From Capsaspora owczarzaki ATCC 30864 (lineage: Eukaryota; Opisthokonta; Filasterea), in assembly GCF_000151315.2 (NCBI RefSeq), contig NW_011887292.1, forward strand, positions 3,152,366-3,216,365: DNA of 64,000 nucleotides, written 5' to 3'. Below are positions 23,020 through 34,353 of this stretch, piece after piece. Numbering within the stretch: position 1 is the first letter of the stretch; the number at the start of each line of letters is the position of its first letter. Under the pieces are notes generated by a model. It had not been told where the DNA came from. It did no database searches and was given only the letters and a program-made list of their open reading frames with translations. Position numbers and translations under genes: made by a program.

Positions 23020-25261
23020 TCACAATCGCCCGGACTGCTCCAAGCGTATCCGCGAAAATATGTAGCTGGCAAGCGCAGAATGATCGCGAATTGCACCGTG
23101 GTTTGGGAGAATCTCTGTCAACGTTGCAAGCACATCGTAACTGCGCCAAAAGGTCCGGCTCGTCTTGACAAGGTCGGCGGCCTGCGGCTCCACGGCAGAT
23201 GGGCTCTCCGGGGCGGAAGCATACACGCCGACTTGTTGGAACAGGTCGGGCACGAGACGATACTCTGTGGCAGACCGGCTCTGCACGTAGCTTTGAAGGA
23301 TGGACTGCAGCGGCTTGCTGTGCGCGTGTTGCCGGAGGTATCGGCTCAAGACTGCCGCGTGGTTGGCGGGATAGATTTGTGCTTCCGGAATCGACACGCC
23401 AGACACTTGGTTGACGCCAAACTGCGCGGCAATGACGTTTTGCTTGCCAGCAATGAGCGGCAAGGCGACGACGAGAAGTACGCCCGTCACGAATCCCAAG
23501 GGCCAGAGGTAGAAAGCCCGAGCCGTTCGCGAGTGGACCATGACCAGCATGTACTGCGTGTTGATGAATAGACAGGTTGAGTTAGTGCCAAAAGAGAGCG
23601 AACGACACAACAAGGTTTTCCCAAAGAACAAAACAAAAAACGTGTTGCACATACCGAAACGATCAATCCTCCAGCAATTCCAAGAACAGCAAGTAAAATA
23701 CGGTCTGTTCCAAACAGTAGGCGGGCAATGGAGAGTGGTGAGCAACAATTGCGCTTGGTGTACCTGGAAGTGTCCGACTGCTCACTTGGAAAAGCTCGCC
23801 CCCACTGCCTCCTCTGCCCTCCCAACCACGACACTCACCTTCCAGGGTAAACCCTCCATAGTAGTCAGTGTAAAAGAGCTTGAGCGTCAGCCAGTTTTCG
23901 GGCATGGACTGCTCGAGACGGTCAATGGCAGCAAGCGACTTGGGAACAAAGTACGGCGCCGCAACCGCATTGTTCTTGACAATCAATACGTAGTTGGAGG
24001 TGGCAGCGCAGAAATCCAGCATGTACGCATAGTTGAGCGTCTCCATTGCCGCGCGCGACGCAGCTGCAGCAGATGGCTTTGATTGTGCGTCCAGCGCGTA
24101 GGAAGCGTCCGGCCCTTGCAGAACGGGCAGCAAGGGGGACAAGCGCTCGGCCACCTCGTCGTACTGATCCTGCTCGGCGAGTAGGACCAACGACACCTTT
24201 TCGGCATCATCGGGACTGAGATGCATGAGGATGGACGCGACGGAATCCTCCAAGTACGGAGAATTTTCCATGCCAGAGCTGGTCAATCCAATGCACAGGA
24301 CTGACTCTTTGCCGGATTCGGGTGTGACCAGCTCCGGGAACCAAGAGCGTTGATGATGCATCATTTCACGCTCTTTGAGCGTGACCGGTGGGAGCTTGAA
24401 GGGGCTGAGATCGGCGCCGCCGTGTATTCTCCGCCGCACCGACGACGCTCCACCCACTGCGTTCGCCCGAGCGCTCAATGGGTCCGGACTGCCCTTGGTG
24501 TCAGCAGTTCTTCTGGTCAGTGCCGGAACTGCGGCGGCGGCAGGCGCATCGGCGCCTTTGGATGCATCACCCGATGTTTCGGCGTTCTTCATCCGCCCAG
24601 CTCGCGTGCCCGTCATCATCAGGATGTGCCGGGTTCCATCTTGCACCTTGTCTGCGCCTTGCAGCTGGTCTTGCGCACCATCGCTCAACTGTTGTGCCAT
24701 GCCAGCAGGCTCGGTTTCGCCATCAACGGCAGCACCTTGCGACAGTAATCGCCGTTGGTGCTGCTGCTGCTGTTGTTGTGTACCACCGAAATCCGCACTC
24801 GCATTCTGCGCCACCTTCAACCGCCAGTCGACAAACCTGCGCGACGCCTCGTGCCGCTCATTGTCGGCGCGTTGCCAGGCATCGACGTCGGGCTTCCAGT
24901 AGCGCGAGTACTCGACCGGATCGTACACACTGCGCGCCACGAGGTACACGGCACCCAGGCTGAGCAGCAGCACGGCGGCCAATCGCGCTGCAGACAGCAT
25001 GCGTCCCTCCGGTGTCGACAGTCCGCCTGCCATGCCCGCCGAGCGGGACGCGCTGTTTGAAATATACATGAGCAACCCGCTGCTGCCTGCGCGACGGAGC
25101 CCGCCAGCCTCGGCGTCCGACGATGACAGCTGGCGATGGTGGGCGTTCTTCAGCATTCTTCCTTCAGCTCCTCCTCCTCCGAGAGTACTGCCGCCGTGAA
25201 TGTTACTACTGCTACCGCTCGCACCACCTCCAGCAGCGTTGCCAGGTCGTGCTGATCGCAT
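23020..25261 (-). CDS. PGAP4/TMEM246-like Golgi glycosyltransferase
   Basis: PGAP4 adds GalNAc to the GPI glycan core in the Golgi and is unusual in having a membrane hairpin inside its GT-A fold. Three exons (25261-23839, 23704-23655, 23553-23020, minus strand, phases 1 and 0) give 668 residues. The N terminus is Gly/Ser-rich. A signal-anchor follows at about residue 90 (AARLAAVLLLSLGAVYLVAR), then a stem with a Gln tract. The GT domain begins near residue 300 (SVLCIGLTSSGMENSPYLED). The hairpin comprises ILLAVLGIAGGLIVSYMLVM and FVTGVLLVVALPLIAG. The C terminus contains AGKQNVIAAQFGV and ends with a PGAP4-like LFQQVGVYAS segment. At the family's acidic metal site (EDD in the animal enzymes, from memory) this protein has VLIVKNNAV (residues 429-431). 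The 50-nt middle exon is needed to keep the hairpin in frame. Identification is by topology and motif order. Confidence 0.8.
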
Positions 25262-26056
25262 GGCGTGATGTTCTGTTGGACAGGTTTTCTCGTGTCTGAA
25301 GAAGAGTGAAACCGCGGACGTTTAAAAACGCCGTCTTTTTTTTTTTTTTTTGTTACGGCAAGTTTTTTTTTTAAAATAACGGGGAAACATTCGGTTTTTC
25401 TGTCGGCTTTTCCGGATCGATCAAAAGAGCGAAGCAATCGACACCGTCGCTCCAGCAACACGACGATAACAACAACAACAACAACAACATGATCATCTTT
25501 GTCAAAAACATAGAAAGAGATGCACGGCTGTGGGGTGAATCATCGCTTCTAGAGATCTGCCCATGAGGTCAAACCCACATCTGGCGGATCTCAACATCCC
25601 AACCAGTGCGGTACATGGATGCTGCACTCGCATGAAGAGAGGGTATTTCCAGTGACCGCTGCATTTCATTTCGAGAGGCTGGTAATTTCGCATGACGATG
25701 GAAAATGGCAGAGTGTCGATTTTGGATTTAAGAGGTGAAAACAGGACCATTTTCGGTGCCGCAGCCCTGTCTGTAAAAATGACTCATGGGTGGTTTGCTT
25801 TTTCTCTGTCGCGTTGCTCGCCAAGCACGAATCTGGAAGCGCAGAGAGACGAAACCAAAACTTAAAATCTGGCAGTCCTTTTGTTTTTGCGCGGTTGATT
25901 CAAAAAGGTTTCAGACGTATCTTTTCTCAAGTAAGACAGGATCAAGTTGTTTGTTTTTGTGCTGTTTTTTTTTTTTTTTTTGAATGGAGCAGTGCGAACA
26001 GCGCGTGTACTGACAGAACTGGAGATGAGGACAGACTGGACTTGGATGCAGCTCGT
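25262..26056. other. intergenic, divergent promoters
   Basis: About 800 bases between the divergent starts of the PGAP4-like gene (-) and the leucine-rich-repeat gene (+). T runs occur at 25337-25351 and 25966-25981, and AAC repeats at 25470-25490. The segment near 25997-26035 resembles 26154-26180 (both contain CAGCGCGTGT followed by CTGACA/CTGACG and CTGGAGAT), a short local duplication just before the first LRR exon. No gene is seen. Confidence 0.5.
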
Positions 26057-28230
26057 ATGACAGAGAGACAGCGCGATGCGTATGACCGAGTCCTGAATGC
26101 GAGTAGATATTTATCGTACGGGAAAGCCGAATGGATTGCAGAGAAAGGGCGACAGCGCGTGTGCTGACGAGCTGGAGATAGGCTACAGCGGGAGCAGCTT
26201 GGCGATGCAGAAGCGCAGGCGGTCGCTGAGGCTCTCAAAGAGAACACGGTGGTGACGATGCTCTTGTAAGGCGTTTTGCATGAGTGACTGACTTCAGCCA
26301 TAGGGTATTCCGAGTACTCACTGATCCGGGGGCGTGGGGGTGCGGGGACAGTCTGCGCCAAAATCAGATTGGCGATGCTGGTGCAAAGGCAATTGCAGAG
26401 GCACTCAGACTGAACAAGACGCTGCAACATCTCTAGTAAGAAATCTCACATTCGCTGATGCATGTGAGTGGGTGATTTCAGCAGAGTGCTCACCGATGAA
26501 GGGGCCGACAGTCTGCAACAGAATCAGATTGGTGATGATGGAGCGCTGGCCATTGCTCAAACGCTCAGAGTGAACACGACGCTGCACACGCTCTAGTAAG
26601 GCATCTCACTCTTGTTGGTGCATGAGAGTGGGTGGCTCAGACGAGTGCTCACTGATGGAGGGGGGGGGGATAAAACAGTCTGAACGACAATCAGTTGGGT
26701 GATGGTGGAGCACAGGCGATTGCTGAGGCACTCACAGTAAATGGGACGTTAGCAACACTCTCGTAAGGCATCACATTGACGTGATTCGGGTGGATGTCCC
26801 AGCAGGGGGCATTCAGAGTGTGCTCACTGATGAAAGCCAGTCTGGGTGAGAATCAGATTGGCGATGCTGGAGCGCGCGCGACTGCAGACGCACTCAAAGT
26901 AAACAAGGCGCTGACTGAGCTCCAGTAAAGCATCTCACTTGGACTAGTTCATGCGGTTGAGCGAGTTTTACGGGAGAAAATTCAGAGTGCTCACTGATGG
27001 AGGGGGGATGGAGCAGTCTGAGTGGCAATCAGATTGGCGATGCTGGCGCGCAAGCGATTGCTGAAGCACTCAAACTGAACACGACACTGACTCAGTTCTA
27101 GTAAGTTGGCTGATACATGTGAGTGGGTGATACATAGTAGTGCTCATTGATGGAGGGAATGAGCAGCTTTTACAAGAATCAGGTAGGCGATGCTGGAGCG
27201 CAAGCGATTGCAGAGGCGCTCAAAGTGAACTCGTCGTTGACTGAGGTCAAGTAAGGCATCACTATGATTGATGCATGGAGAGGGGTGGTGCGTGGGTGAT
27301 CAAACATAGAGCATTCAGAGCGCTGATGGCTGGGTGGGCAACAGCTTGGACACAAACCAGATTGGCGATGCTGGAGCGCAGGCGATCGCTGAGGCACTCA
27401 AAGTGAACACGACGCTGACTGCGCTCAAGTAAGTTGCTATGTGTTTTTGCTCGTTTCGAGTGTTATTACGTTGTCATCCTGCTCACCGTTTGAGTAACAG
27501 GCTTAACAATAACTGCATCAGCGACGTTGGCGTTCAAGCGATTGACGGGGCGCGCAACGGCACTCTGACCAACCTTGTGTAGGTTGCTTGTTCTTGCCAA
27601 TGGGAGCCGCGCTGCTGCTCCTTCCATGTGTTACTCCAGTGGCACTGTCAACTGCTCATTGATCTTGCTTGTTCGCTGAGCAGCATCTCCCGCCAGATAA
27701 ACCCTCTTGCATTCTCCTTACTTCCACGCAAAGCAACTGCTGAAGACACTCAGACCGTGTTTCGATTGCTGATTCGTGGGCCGGAACTGAACGACCAATC
27801 CGCACATCTGCCACTCCTACCTGCGGAGATTGCCGAGCGCATCATGGACGAAGCGTATTACTTTCCAGGCATCCAGCGCACGAAGCGAGAATGGTTCTTG
27901 AGCGATCAACCGAACAATGCTCTGAAAGTCACCATGCCTCGAAGCATCGATGGAAATTCCATCCGCGTGAAGGCAATTCAAGTGCTTCGTGCACATCTCG
28001 ATGTCGCACAGAGCAGCGTTTTCGAGTTGATTGTCCGAGATGAGCACGGTGCTGTTCGATACGAAGGAGCAGTGCAATCGACTTTCGTCCATTCGTCCAC
28101 TCACCTTGCGACACTTTGGCCAGTGACTCATCCCATCATCCGGCAAATGCGCGAGGGTTGGGAGATCCAACTGCGACCGTGGTTTGCACAGGAGGTGCTG
28201 CTCGAGTCTCTGTACGTCGGATATGTTTAA
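26057..28230 (+). CDS. RNI-type leucine-rich-repeat protein, one repeat per exon, novel C-terminal domain
   Basis: Eleven exons: 26057-26115, 26182-26265, 26352-26435, 26512-26595, 26679-26762, 26841-26924, 27017-27100, 27167-27250, 27345-27428, 27501-27578 and 27684-28230. Joined, they give 451 residues and every intron is phase 2. Eight exons are exactly 84 nt and each encodes one 28-residue repeat of the type LxxNQIGDAGAQAIAEALKV, the ribonuclease-inhibitor/NLR-like class that forms a curved protein-binding horseshoe. The ninth repeat is degenerate. The last exon encodes about 180 residues containing LPLLPAEIAERIMDEAYYFP (F-box-like) and IIRQMREGWEIQLRPW, a domain I cannot name but which faintly recalls fungal F-box/LRR tails. 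The first exon uses a weak donor (GTACGG) and is the least certain part. AATAAA occurs at 28315. No function is assigned beyond protein binding. Confidence 0.78.
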
Positions 28231-28564
28231 CGACAGTTTCACAATGGCTTGTGTGTCCAATACATTGAAAGTTCCCGACAGTGTTCAAGGCCAGCCTTCC
28301 CCGTTGTCCATTCCAATAAACCCAACAAACAGCCTTCGTGTTCCAAAGATATTACTCGAGTGCTTTCGGCAAATTTTTCCGATTGCCAAAAAGCCGCTCG
28401 CGCCAAAAAGCGCCATCCCGCCGTTCTAAGCACATCCTCTAGCGAGCCGATTGCTGATCCTAACTATTTGTGATTCTTGCTGTGTGTGTTTTTTTTTGAA
28501 TAAATTGTTCTCAGACAAGCGCTCAGAGACGGAGCCATTCATTCAGTCGTTGTTTTCTACGAAA
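28231..28564. other. intergenic with AATAAA signals
   Basis: This is the 3' region of the leucine-rich-repeat gene and upstream region of the next gene. AATAAA hexamers at 28315-28320 and 28499-28504 are candidate poly(A) signals on the plus strand. No further gene is seen. Confidence 0.5.
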
Positions 28565-29569
28565 ATGGTTGCACCAACGCTGTCTCGCACGCTGCTCATG
28601 ATGGGCTTCCAAGCGGCGACGATGCCCGTGTTCCGGAATGGCGCATGGCGGCCACCGATGCTGTCCAAGCGCGAGGTCGCACAGAGCCTGAAGCTCTTTG
28701 GTCCTGGCATTGTGCCTGCGCCAAAGGTCTCCAACTGGCAGCCAACGCACGCCAAGGGCCACCTCTACGACATCCAGAAGGGGACACGGTAACAACACAA
28801 CGACAAAGCTCCCCGCCGCACCCTGATGACCAAGGCGCAGCCTCGGGGGAGGGGGTTGCTTGTGTGGCTGTGACAGTGAGAAGAGAAGAGAGACTGAACT
28901 GGTCAACGATCCTTCCTGCGAGGCACGCACAGAGCACCCGTCGCCGCCTTGTGATGCGCAAATGATACGCTCGCAGCATGGAGGACACACGGGAGAGCGA
29001 CAGAGCGACGAGGGGGGGGCGGCTTTGCTGGAGATGCAAACGGGAGGGAAGAAAGGGCGAGATCTCTGCCGCGTGCTTCATTTGGCTGGGCTACCATTGC
29101 GACTCCACTGACCAACTCACCTCAAAGACGACCCCCATACACTCGTAGCTCGTACTCGGACTTGGTCGAGACAAATGCAGTTTCCCCGGATGGTCTCAAA
29201 ACACTCATCTTGGCGATACTTTTTGTGGTTTGGATTTTGGACAGACAAGCAAAGGTTGACAAGATTATGGAGACAATGCAAGCACAGAAGGACGCACTCC
29301 GACAGGTACTGCAAACATGGTGCATGTCGCGATTGTGATTATTTGTTCAAACCTGATGCTGACGGTTGGAGCTTCAATCTCGGTTTTTTGCCATTGTTTT
29401 CGATCGTTGTTTTGGGTAGGAGCGCCGCAACTATCGCATCACGGTGCGCGCAGACTCAAAGCCGGTGGCATCGGATACTTACACCGAGGCAGATCAGCTT
29501 GCATCCAAGCTCAAGCGCGAGCGTCTCATGGCAAAAAAGGAAGCCAAGAAGGAGAAGAAGGCCCGCTAA
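28565..29569 (+). CDS. unidentified small single-pass membrane protein, possibly mitochondrial
   Basis: Three exons (28565-28788, 29128-29305, 29420-29569; phases 2 and 0) join to 183 residues, and the agreement of phases argues that the gene is real. The N terminus has no acidic residue in its first 30 positions (MVAPTLSRTLLMMGFQAATM), compatible with mitochondrial targeting. Then come WRPPMLSKREVAQSLKLFGP and RRPPYTRSSYSDL. One hydrophobic helix follows, TLILAILFVVWILDR (about residue 110), then a charged coiled coil and a Lys/Ala/Glu tail ending in KKEAKKEKKAR. The WxPP...SxR start weakly recalls mitoribosomal mL59/mL64 proteins, but those lack a membrane helix. I do not assign a function. 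It sits 340 bp upstream of the kleisin gene on the same strand. Confidence 0.6.
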
Positions 29570-29910
29570 ATGGCCTTTTGTTTTTATCGTTCTGCTGTTT
29601 CTTTTCCGTTATTGCTTGGAGTTGGACTGTGTGGATTTCTCGTGTTCAAAAGTTGTGTACAACATGCTGTTGTTTTCTCGAAGCCCGTTTCCCCAATTTT
29701 GCGCACTTGGCGTTTCCTTTTTTTTTTTTTTTGCGTTTGACAGCCACTGGCTGCTTCTTGAACAGCAAAACCCAAAAACGCAAGCATCTCTTTGGTCCTC
29801 CAAGGTTATTTGATACTCGTAAAATATCAGCCGATGCGAATGCATCCCTTTTCGAAGCAATTGTTTGCGACTCAGTCGTTTTTGTTTATTCAAAGTCGAG
29901 CGCACAAAAA
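29570..29910. other. intergenic, kleisin upstream region
   Basis: T-rich 3' region of the small membrane-protein gene followed by the presumed promoter of the kleisin gene. A T run lies at 29719-29732. No gene is seen. Confidence 0.5.
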
Positions 29911-32900
29911 ATGCCGCGCATCGAAGCCGTTCACCTCTCTCGCACCGGTGGACTGAGTCTCATTTGGTGAGGATATGGGTTGAGTACTTGCTGGAGCTGC
30001 GGGGCGGGGGGTTTGACCTCGGCGGCGAGGGATTGCGTTGATTGTTGCTTGACAACTGACATTTTTGGGGTCGCATTGTGGCAGGCGGGCAGCGTATCAG
30101 ATCAAAGGCATGCGCAATGATCTTCTCTGGAGTATCGACGTGCCTTCTGTTTGGTAAAGACTGTTGTTTCCAGCCGGGCAAAGGCTGTTTGGAGTTTGCA
30201 GTGCAGAAACCATTGCCATCCACACTTTTCATCATGCAGCATTGCTCCAACGGGTCGACCGTCCTCCTCCGGCTGATACAATATAGAGTCGAGCAATATC
30301 TATCGAAAAGTATCATCTCGAGCTCCGCAGATGACGTTATTTTGACTGGGGATGCGTTGGCGGCGAATGAAGGAACATTTCCTTATTTGGTGCAACGCCG
30401 CCTGGCAGAGCTGGATCTCAGACACCGAGTCACCTTTCTCTGTCGGTCTTCTTCAACTCTGGTAGAAACACAATATTCACGGCTAGGCGAGGTCGAATGG
30501 CGGCGGGAGATCGATCACCTTGGCCCATCGGCCGCTGCAAAGTTTTAAAGCGCAAACATTCATTCAAACATTCATTCAAACACTCGCATTTTCACAATCG
30601 ACGCTCTCCTTGAGCTTCCCAGACCCCCCCCCCGCTTGATCCTTCGCTGTGTTCTTGTTTTGATTCAACACTGTTGCTTACGATGAAATCGCATCATACT
30701 AGCTCTGAATTGCTGGCAACGAGTCGCAATCTGTCGTTGCGCATGATTGCGTGTCTGCTTGTCGGCATTGTGCAAGTGCACCACGCCAAAGCAGTCCGGG
30801 TGCTCAGTAAGTTGATCAGCAGCGATGTGTTAGATATGATTTGGTGTGTTTGTGTGCGCTATTCCTTGAAAAGAGGTTTGTCGCTCAGCTTTTGTTTATG
30901 TTTGCCAGGCCATTCACGCCTGACTTGGAACGCACTGCGCCAGTCCGAATTGAACCTGCACCGCGTGCCAATTGATCTGCCTCCTGTGACTGTTCGGTTT
31001 GTACTTGGCTGCTAGATGTTGAGGCGATTCATGCCACCAAAGCCAATCTGACACTATTTTGTTTTGGGTTTTTGAGCCAGAACGGATATTCTGCGCATTC
31101 CCGCATTAAACGAGTCCAAGTTGGTCCCTCCAGAGCTGCCGTCCATGGAGGAGATGCTTGTTAGTCGAGTCGCGGCGTTGTGTTCCGTTTTCCGGAGATT
31201 GTTCGTTTTGCTGTGACACTAAATTTCAAGATAGGCACATCAAGGGCTGGATTTCAACAGAGACTTTATTGCTGCCTGGCCCGCTTCATCGACTGACACG
31301 ATGGGACCAGCTCAGGAGGGTGGAGATGACGACGCGTTGGCGAGTGCACTTGACCATCTTGGGCTGGACTTTTTTGCGCCAATCACAACGAAAGATGTGG
31401 TCAATCGCGCACCAAATGAGCAAGCATCGGCACTGATGTCGAGTACGGCGCCGGTTTCATCAATCAACACTGTTCCATGTAAGGAAGCCCTTGTCCAGAT
31501 CATTTGAATGAGGGCTGGCCATCTCACATGTCATCGAGTCAGGGCCAGCACCAACAGAACCTTTCGTTTCCAACCCCATTTCCATCACCTTTCCATCATT
31601 CTACCCGAGCTCTGGCAACGAGGTTGCTTGGATGGCCGATGATTTTGGTCCTCGACCGAACACACCAGGAGGGGAAGCGTTGAACGCGTCGTTCGACTAC
31701 AATCCTGATGACTTTTACGGCGATGACGGTGACGCGGGCTATGACAGGTACAGCAGACCGTCAGAGCGAAGGTGGAGCTCAGCCATTGATCGAACTGTGT
31801 GCTCATGGACGTTTTGTGTTTTGTGGATAATTTGCAGCGATGAAAATCTCGCTTGGGCTGCGCAGGATGAGCGGGTGCAAGTCGGACAGCCGGCTCTGCC
31901 TGTTCCACAACCTCGACAACCCCAGCAGACTCAATGTAAGACAGAGCCGAGGGAGTGGGAGAACACAACGGACCGAGCGCGCTGAATTTGACCCTTGCGA
32001 ACAGGGAGTCCGGCGAGGGCAGGTCTCCAGCAAGGCCTAATGGCCGAAGCGGACGAAGATGGACCCGTGCTGCTACTTCAAGAGCCTGTGACACCACCAG
32101 CCGAAGCCATCAGCCAAGGTACGCGATTGGAAAAGCAGCGGCGAGCATTCCAGTTTCTTCAAACTTTCAGTTCTGCCAACTTTTGACTTTTCCGCACTCT
32201 CCCCACAGCAGCAAACACTAGCAGCGTGTTTGAAATGAGCCCCGGTTCCGCGCGCGCTGACAGCTTAGACGCGAGCTTTGAGTCGCACGTTTCGACTGTA
32301 AGAATTGACAAGAGTTGTGAATGTTTGATTATCCTTCTTGACTTTCCGGGGGAATGGGTTCTGAGCAGGCATCTTTGGCCACCAGGCTTCAACCCTTGGC
32401 AGCAACGCCCCGGACTCCACGCAAAACACGAGCGACACCATCCTATGACGCCAGTACACAGCTCTCTAGCAGCCAACTTCGACACAGCATGGCCAACACC
32501 CATCGCCTCACGCGCGAGTTTGTGAATGAGGTATGCCACACTTGTTCTTGCGCAAGTTGAGCATGTGTAGCGCACATACACCATCATGTGCTCATTTTCA
32601 TTCAACACCCTTCAGGGGAAGAGCTCTGCTCGCCGAGACTTGGAAAAGATTTTCCACAGCAGCGCCTTTGGACCGGGTAACAGAGAGAAAGAGAAACCGA
32701 GCATTGAATGCAAGCCATACCTGGCTATGAGATCTTGTGGTGCTGAATCTGTCGGGATGAGCAGAAACGTCAATCTTGAGCTTGATTTGGAACACGGGCA
32801 TGGACGCCGAGATGGTCGCGCAGAAAGCGATGCGCTGGGCACCATCCAACGCCGCGTCTCCACCGCCAGACAATGACCTTGGACACGCATGGGTGAGAAG

Positions 32901-34163
32901 TCGTTGGCGACGGTGTGACGAAAGAATGGCAAATCGCAAGCACAATGGAACGTAGTTTTTACATTGATAGTTTGACGCGATGAACTGCCTGTTCAGAGCG
33001 ACGAGGACGACGACGACTTCGTCGATGATTATGGTGGTTCGGCGGATGTGCCGCAGACACCACCGCCTCTGGCACCGCCTCCAATCCACTCTGCGTTCAA
33101 GTCACCCTCGCCACAGCGTGAAGTGGCACGCTCTCCCCTTGCGCACATGTTGCCCTGGAATTCCGACTTTATGCTTGGTACTGACACCTTGCAAAGTAGC
33201 GTAGCGTATGCACATCACTGCACAGATTCTCACCGAATTTCTCATGCTTAGATCCGGACTGGATGCGACTGGTGGAAGAGCGTCTTGAAGTCTCTGATGG
33301 ATCGCTCAGGTAGGGCAAGCTCGCTCCTGCTCACCAAGGTGCCAATTTCGCAAAGATTAACAATGTCCAACCCGTCTTGGTGGCTGCAGTCCGGACAGCA
33401 AAGCTTCCAGCTCGTCTCGTCGGTCAACCAACGTTTCGGCCCTGTCTGCACTTTCCTACCACGATGGTATGCCAGTGTTGCGTCACAGTTTCGCAAAAGA
33501 GCAACAGCTCAACAAACTTTGCTGTCAATCAATCACAATAGACGATTCGATCGACCATGATCCGCATGATGAAGTCGAGGCCGCTCAACCGAGCGACCTG
33601 CCGCAAGACATGCTGCTCTTCCCAGAATTAGCCGCCGATGCAGGCTACGGTTATGAAGGAACGGACGCGGACTTGGAACGTACGCATGCCGCATTGCCAT
33701 TTACTGCGTTTGGAACCGTGCTGACTCTGAATTTTTGTAGTGCTCGGTTCATTTCCTGAGATTCAGTTCCCACAGACTCCAGAGCCAGCAAGACTCGCAC
33801 CGGACACCATCCAATTCATGCGGTACGCCCCATACGTTTTGGCGCAATACCGAATGCTGTAAAACTCACTCAACCCTCCCCGCCAACCAGGTACTTTCTC
33901 GCAGTCTACCAACAACGTGATTCCATGCCGCTTCAATTCGAGAATCTGCTTCCGAAAGCCGCAGCTCGCGTAGTCGCTGCTCGATCATTTGCGCATGTGC
34001 TGGGTGAGGTTGCTGCCCTGATTCAAACTCAAACGCGATTCAGCCAAACACTTATTGTCTCTCTCTTTGTGTAGCGCTGGTCTCGAAACAAGTTCTGACC
34101 GCTCGCCAAGATGACGCCTACGGATCGATTGAGCTCGATCTGGGCTCTAAGCTTGTATCATAG
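29911..34163 (+). CDS. cohesin kleisin, RAD21/REC8 family (divergent, REC8-like)
   Basis: Kleisins close the SMC1-SMC3 cohesin ring; RAD21 is the mitotic and REC8 the meiotic form. Twenty exons join with every phase matching to 744 residues: 29911-29966, 30085-30153, 30703-30806, 30909-30996, 31081-31159, 31235-31478, 31543-31747, 31838-31935, 32005-32118, 32209-32297, 32369-32530, 32616-32676, 32765-32892, 32997-33177, 33252-33309, 33390-33466, 33542-33679, 33741-33822, 33891-34003 and 34075-34163. The N-terminal domain shows LSRTGGLSLIWRAAY and LSLRMIACLLVGIVQVHHAK, aligned with the SMC3-binding helices of RAD21 (LSKRGPLAKIWLAAH; LLLGVVRIY). The C-terminal winged helix ends in a RAD21-like VLTARQDDAYGSIELD. 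The middle is acidic, Pro/Ser-rich and unconserved. The usual MFY start is replaced by MPRIEAV, and overall divergence favours a REC8-like copy. RAD21 versus REC8 is not settled. Intron 2 is unusually long (549 nt). Confidence 0.88.
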
Positions 34164-34353
34164 TGCTGGGACAACATTGTGTTTGCATGAAAAAAAAAAA
34201 AAAAACTAGCATAATCAACGTTTCATTAACCAAATCCAAAAAAATAACCGACAGACTCAAAAAACAGCAACAACTCCTTCTCTTCTTTGCATTTGGCACC
34301 CGCTCGAGCATGAGAGACACGAGTCCAATCCAAATCACACTTTACACTCTCGT

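Noticed and set aside
30154-30310. Extra kleisin exon after 30201 (VCAETIAIHTFHH...)
   Set aside because: It reaches an in-frame stop with no usable donor, whereas direct joining of 30153 to 30703 keeps phase and gives the RAD21-like spacing.
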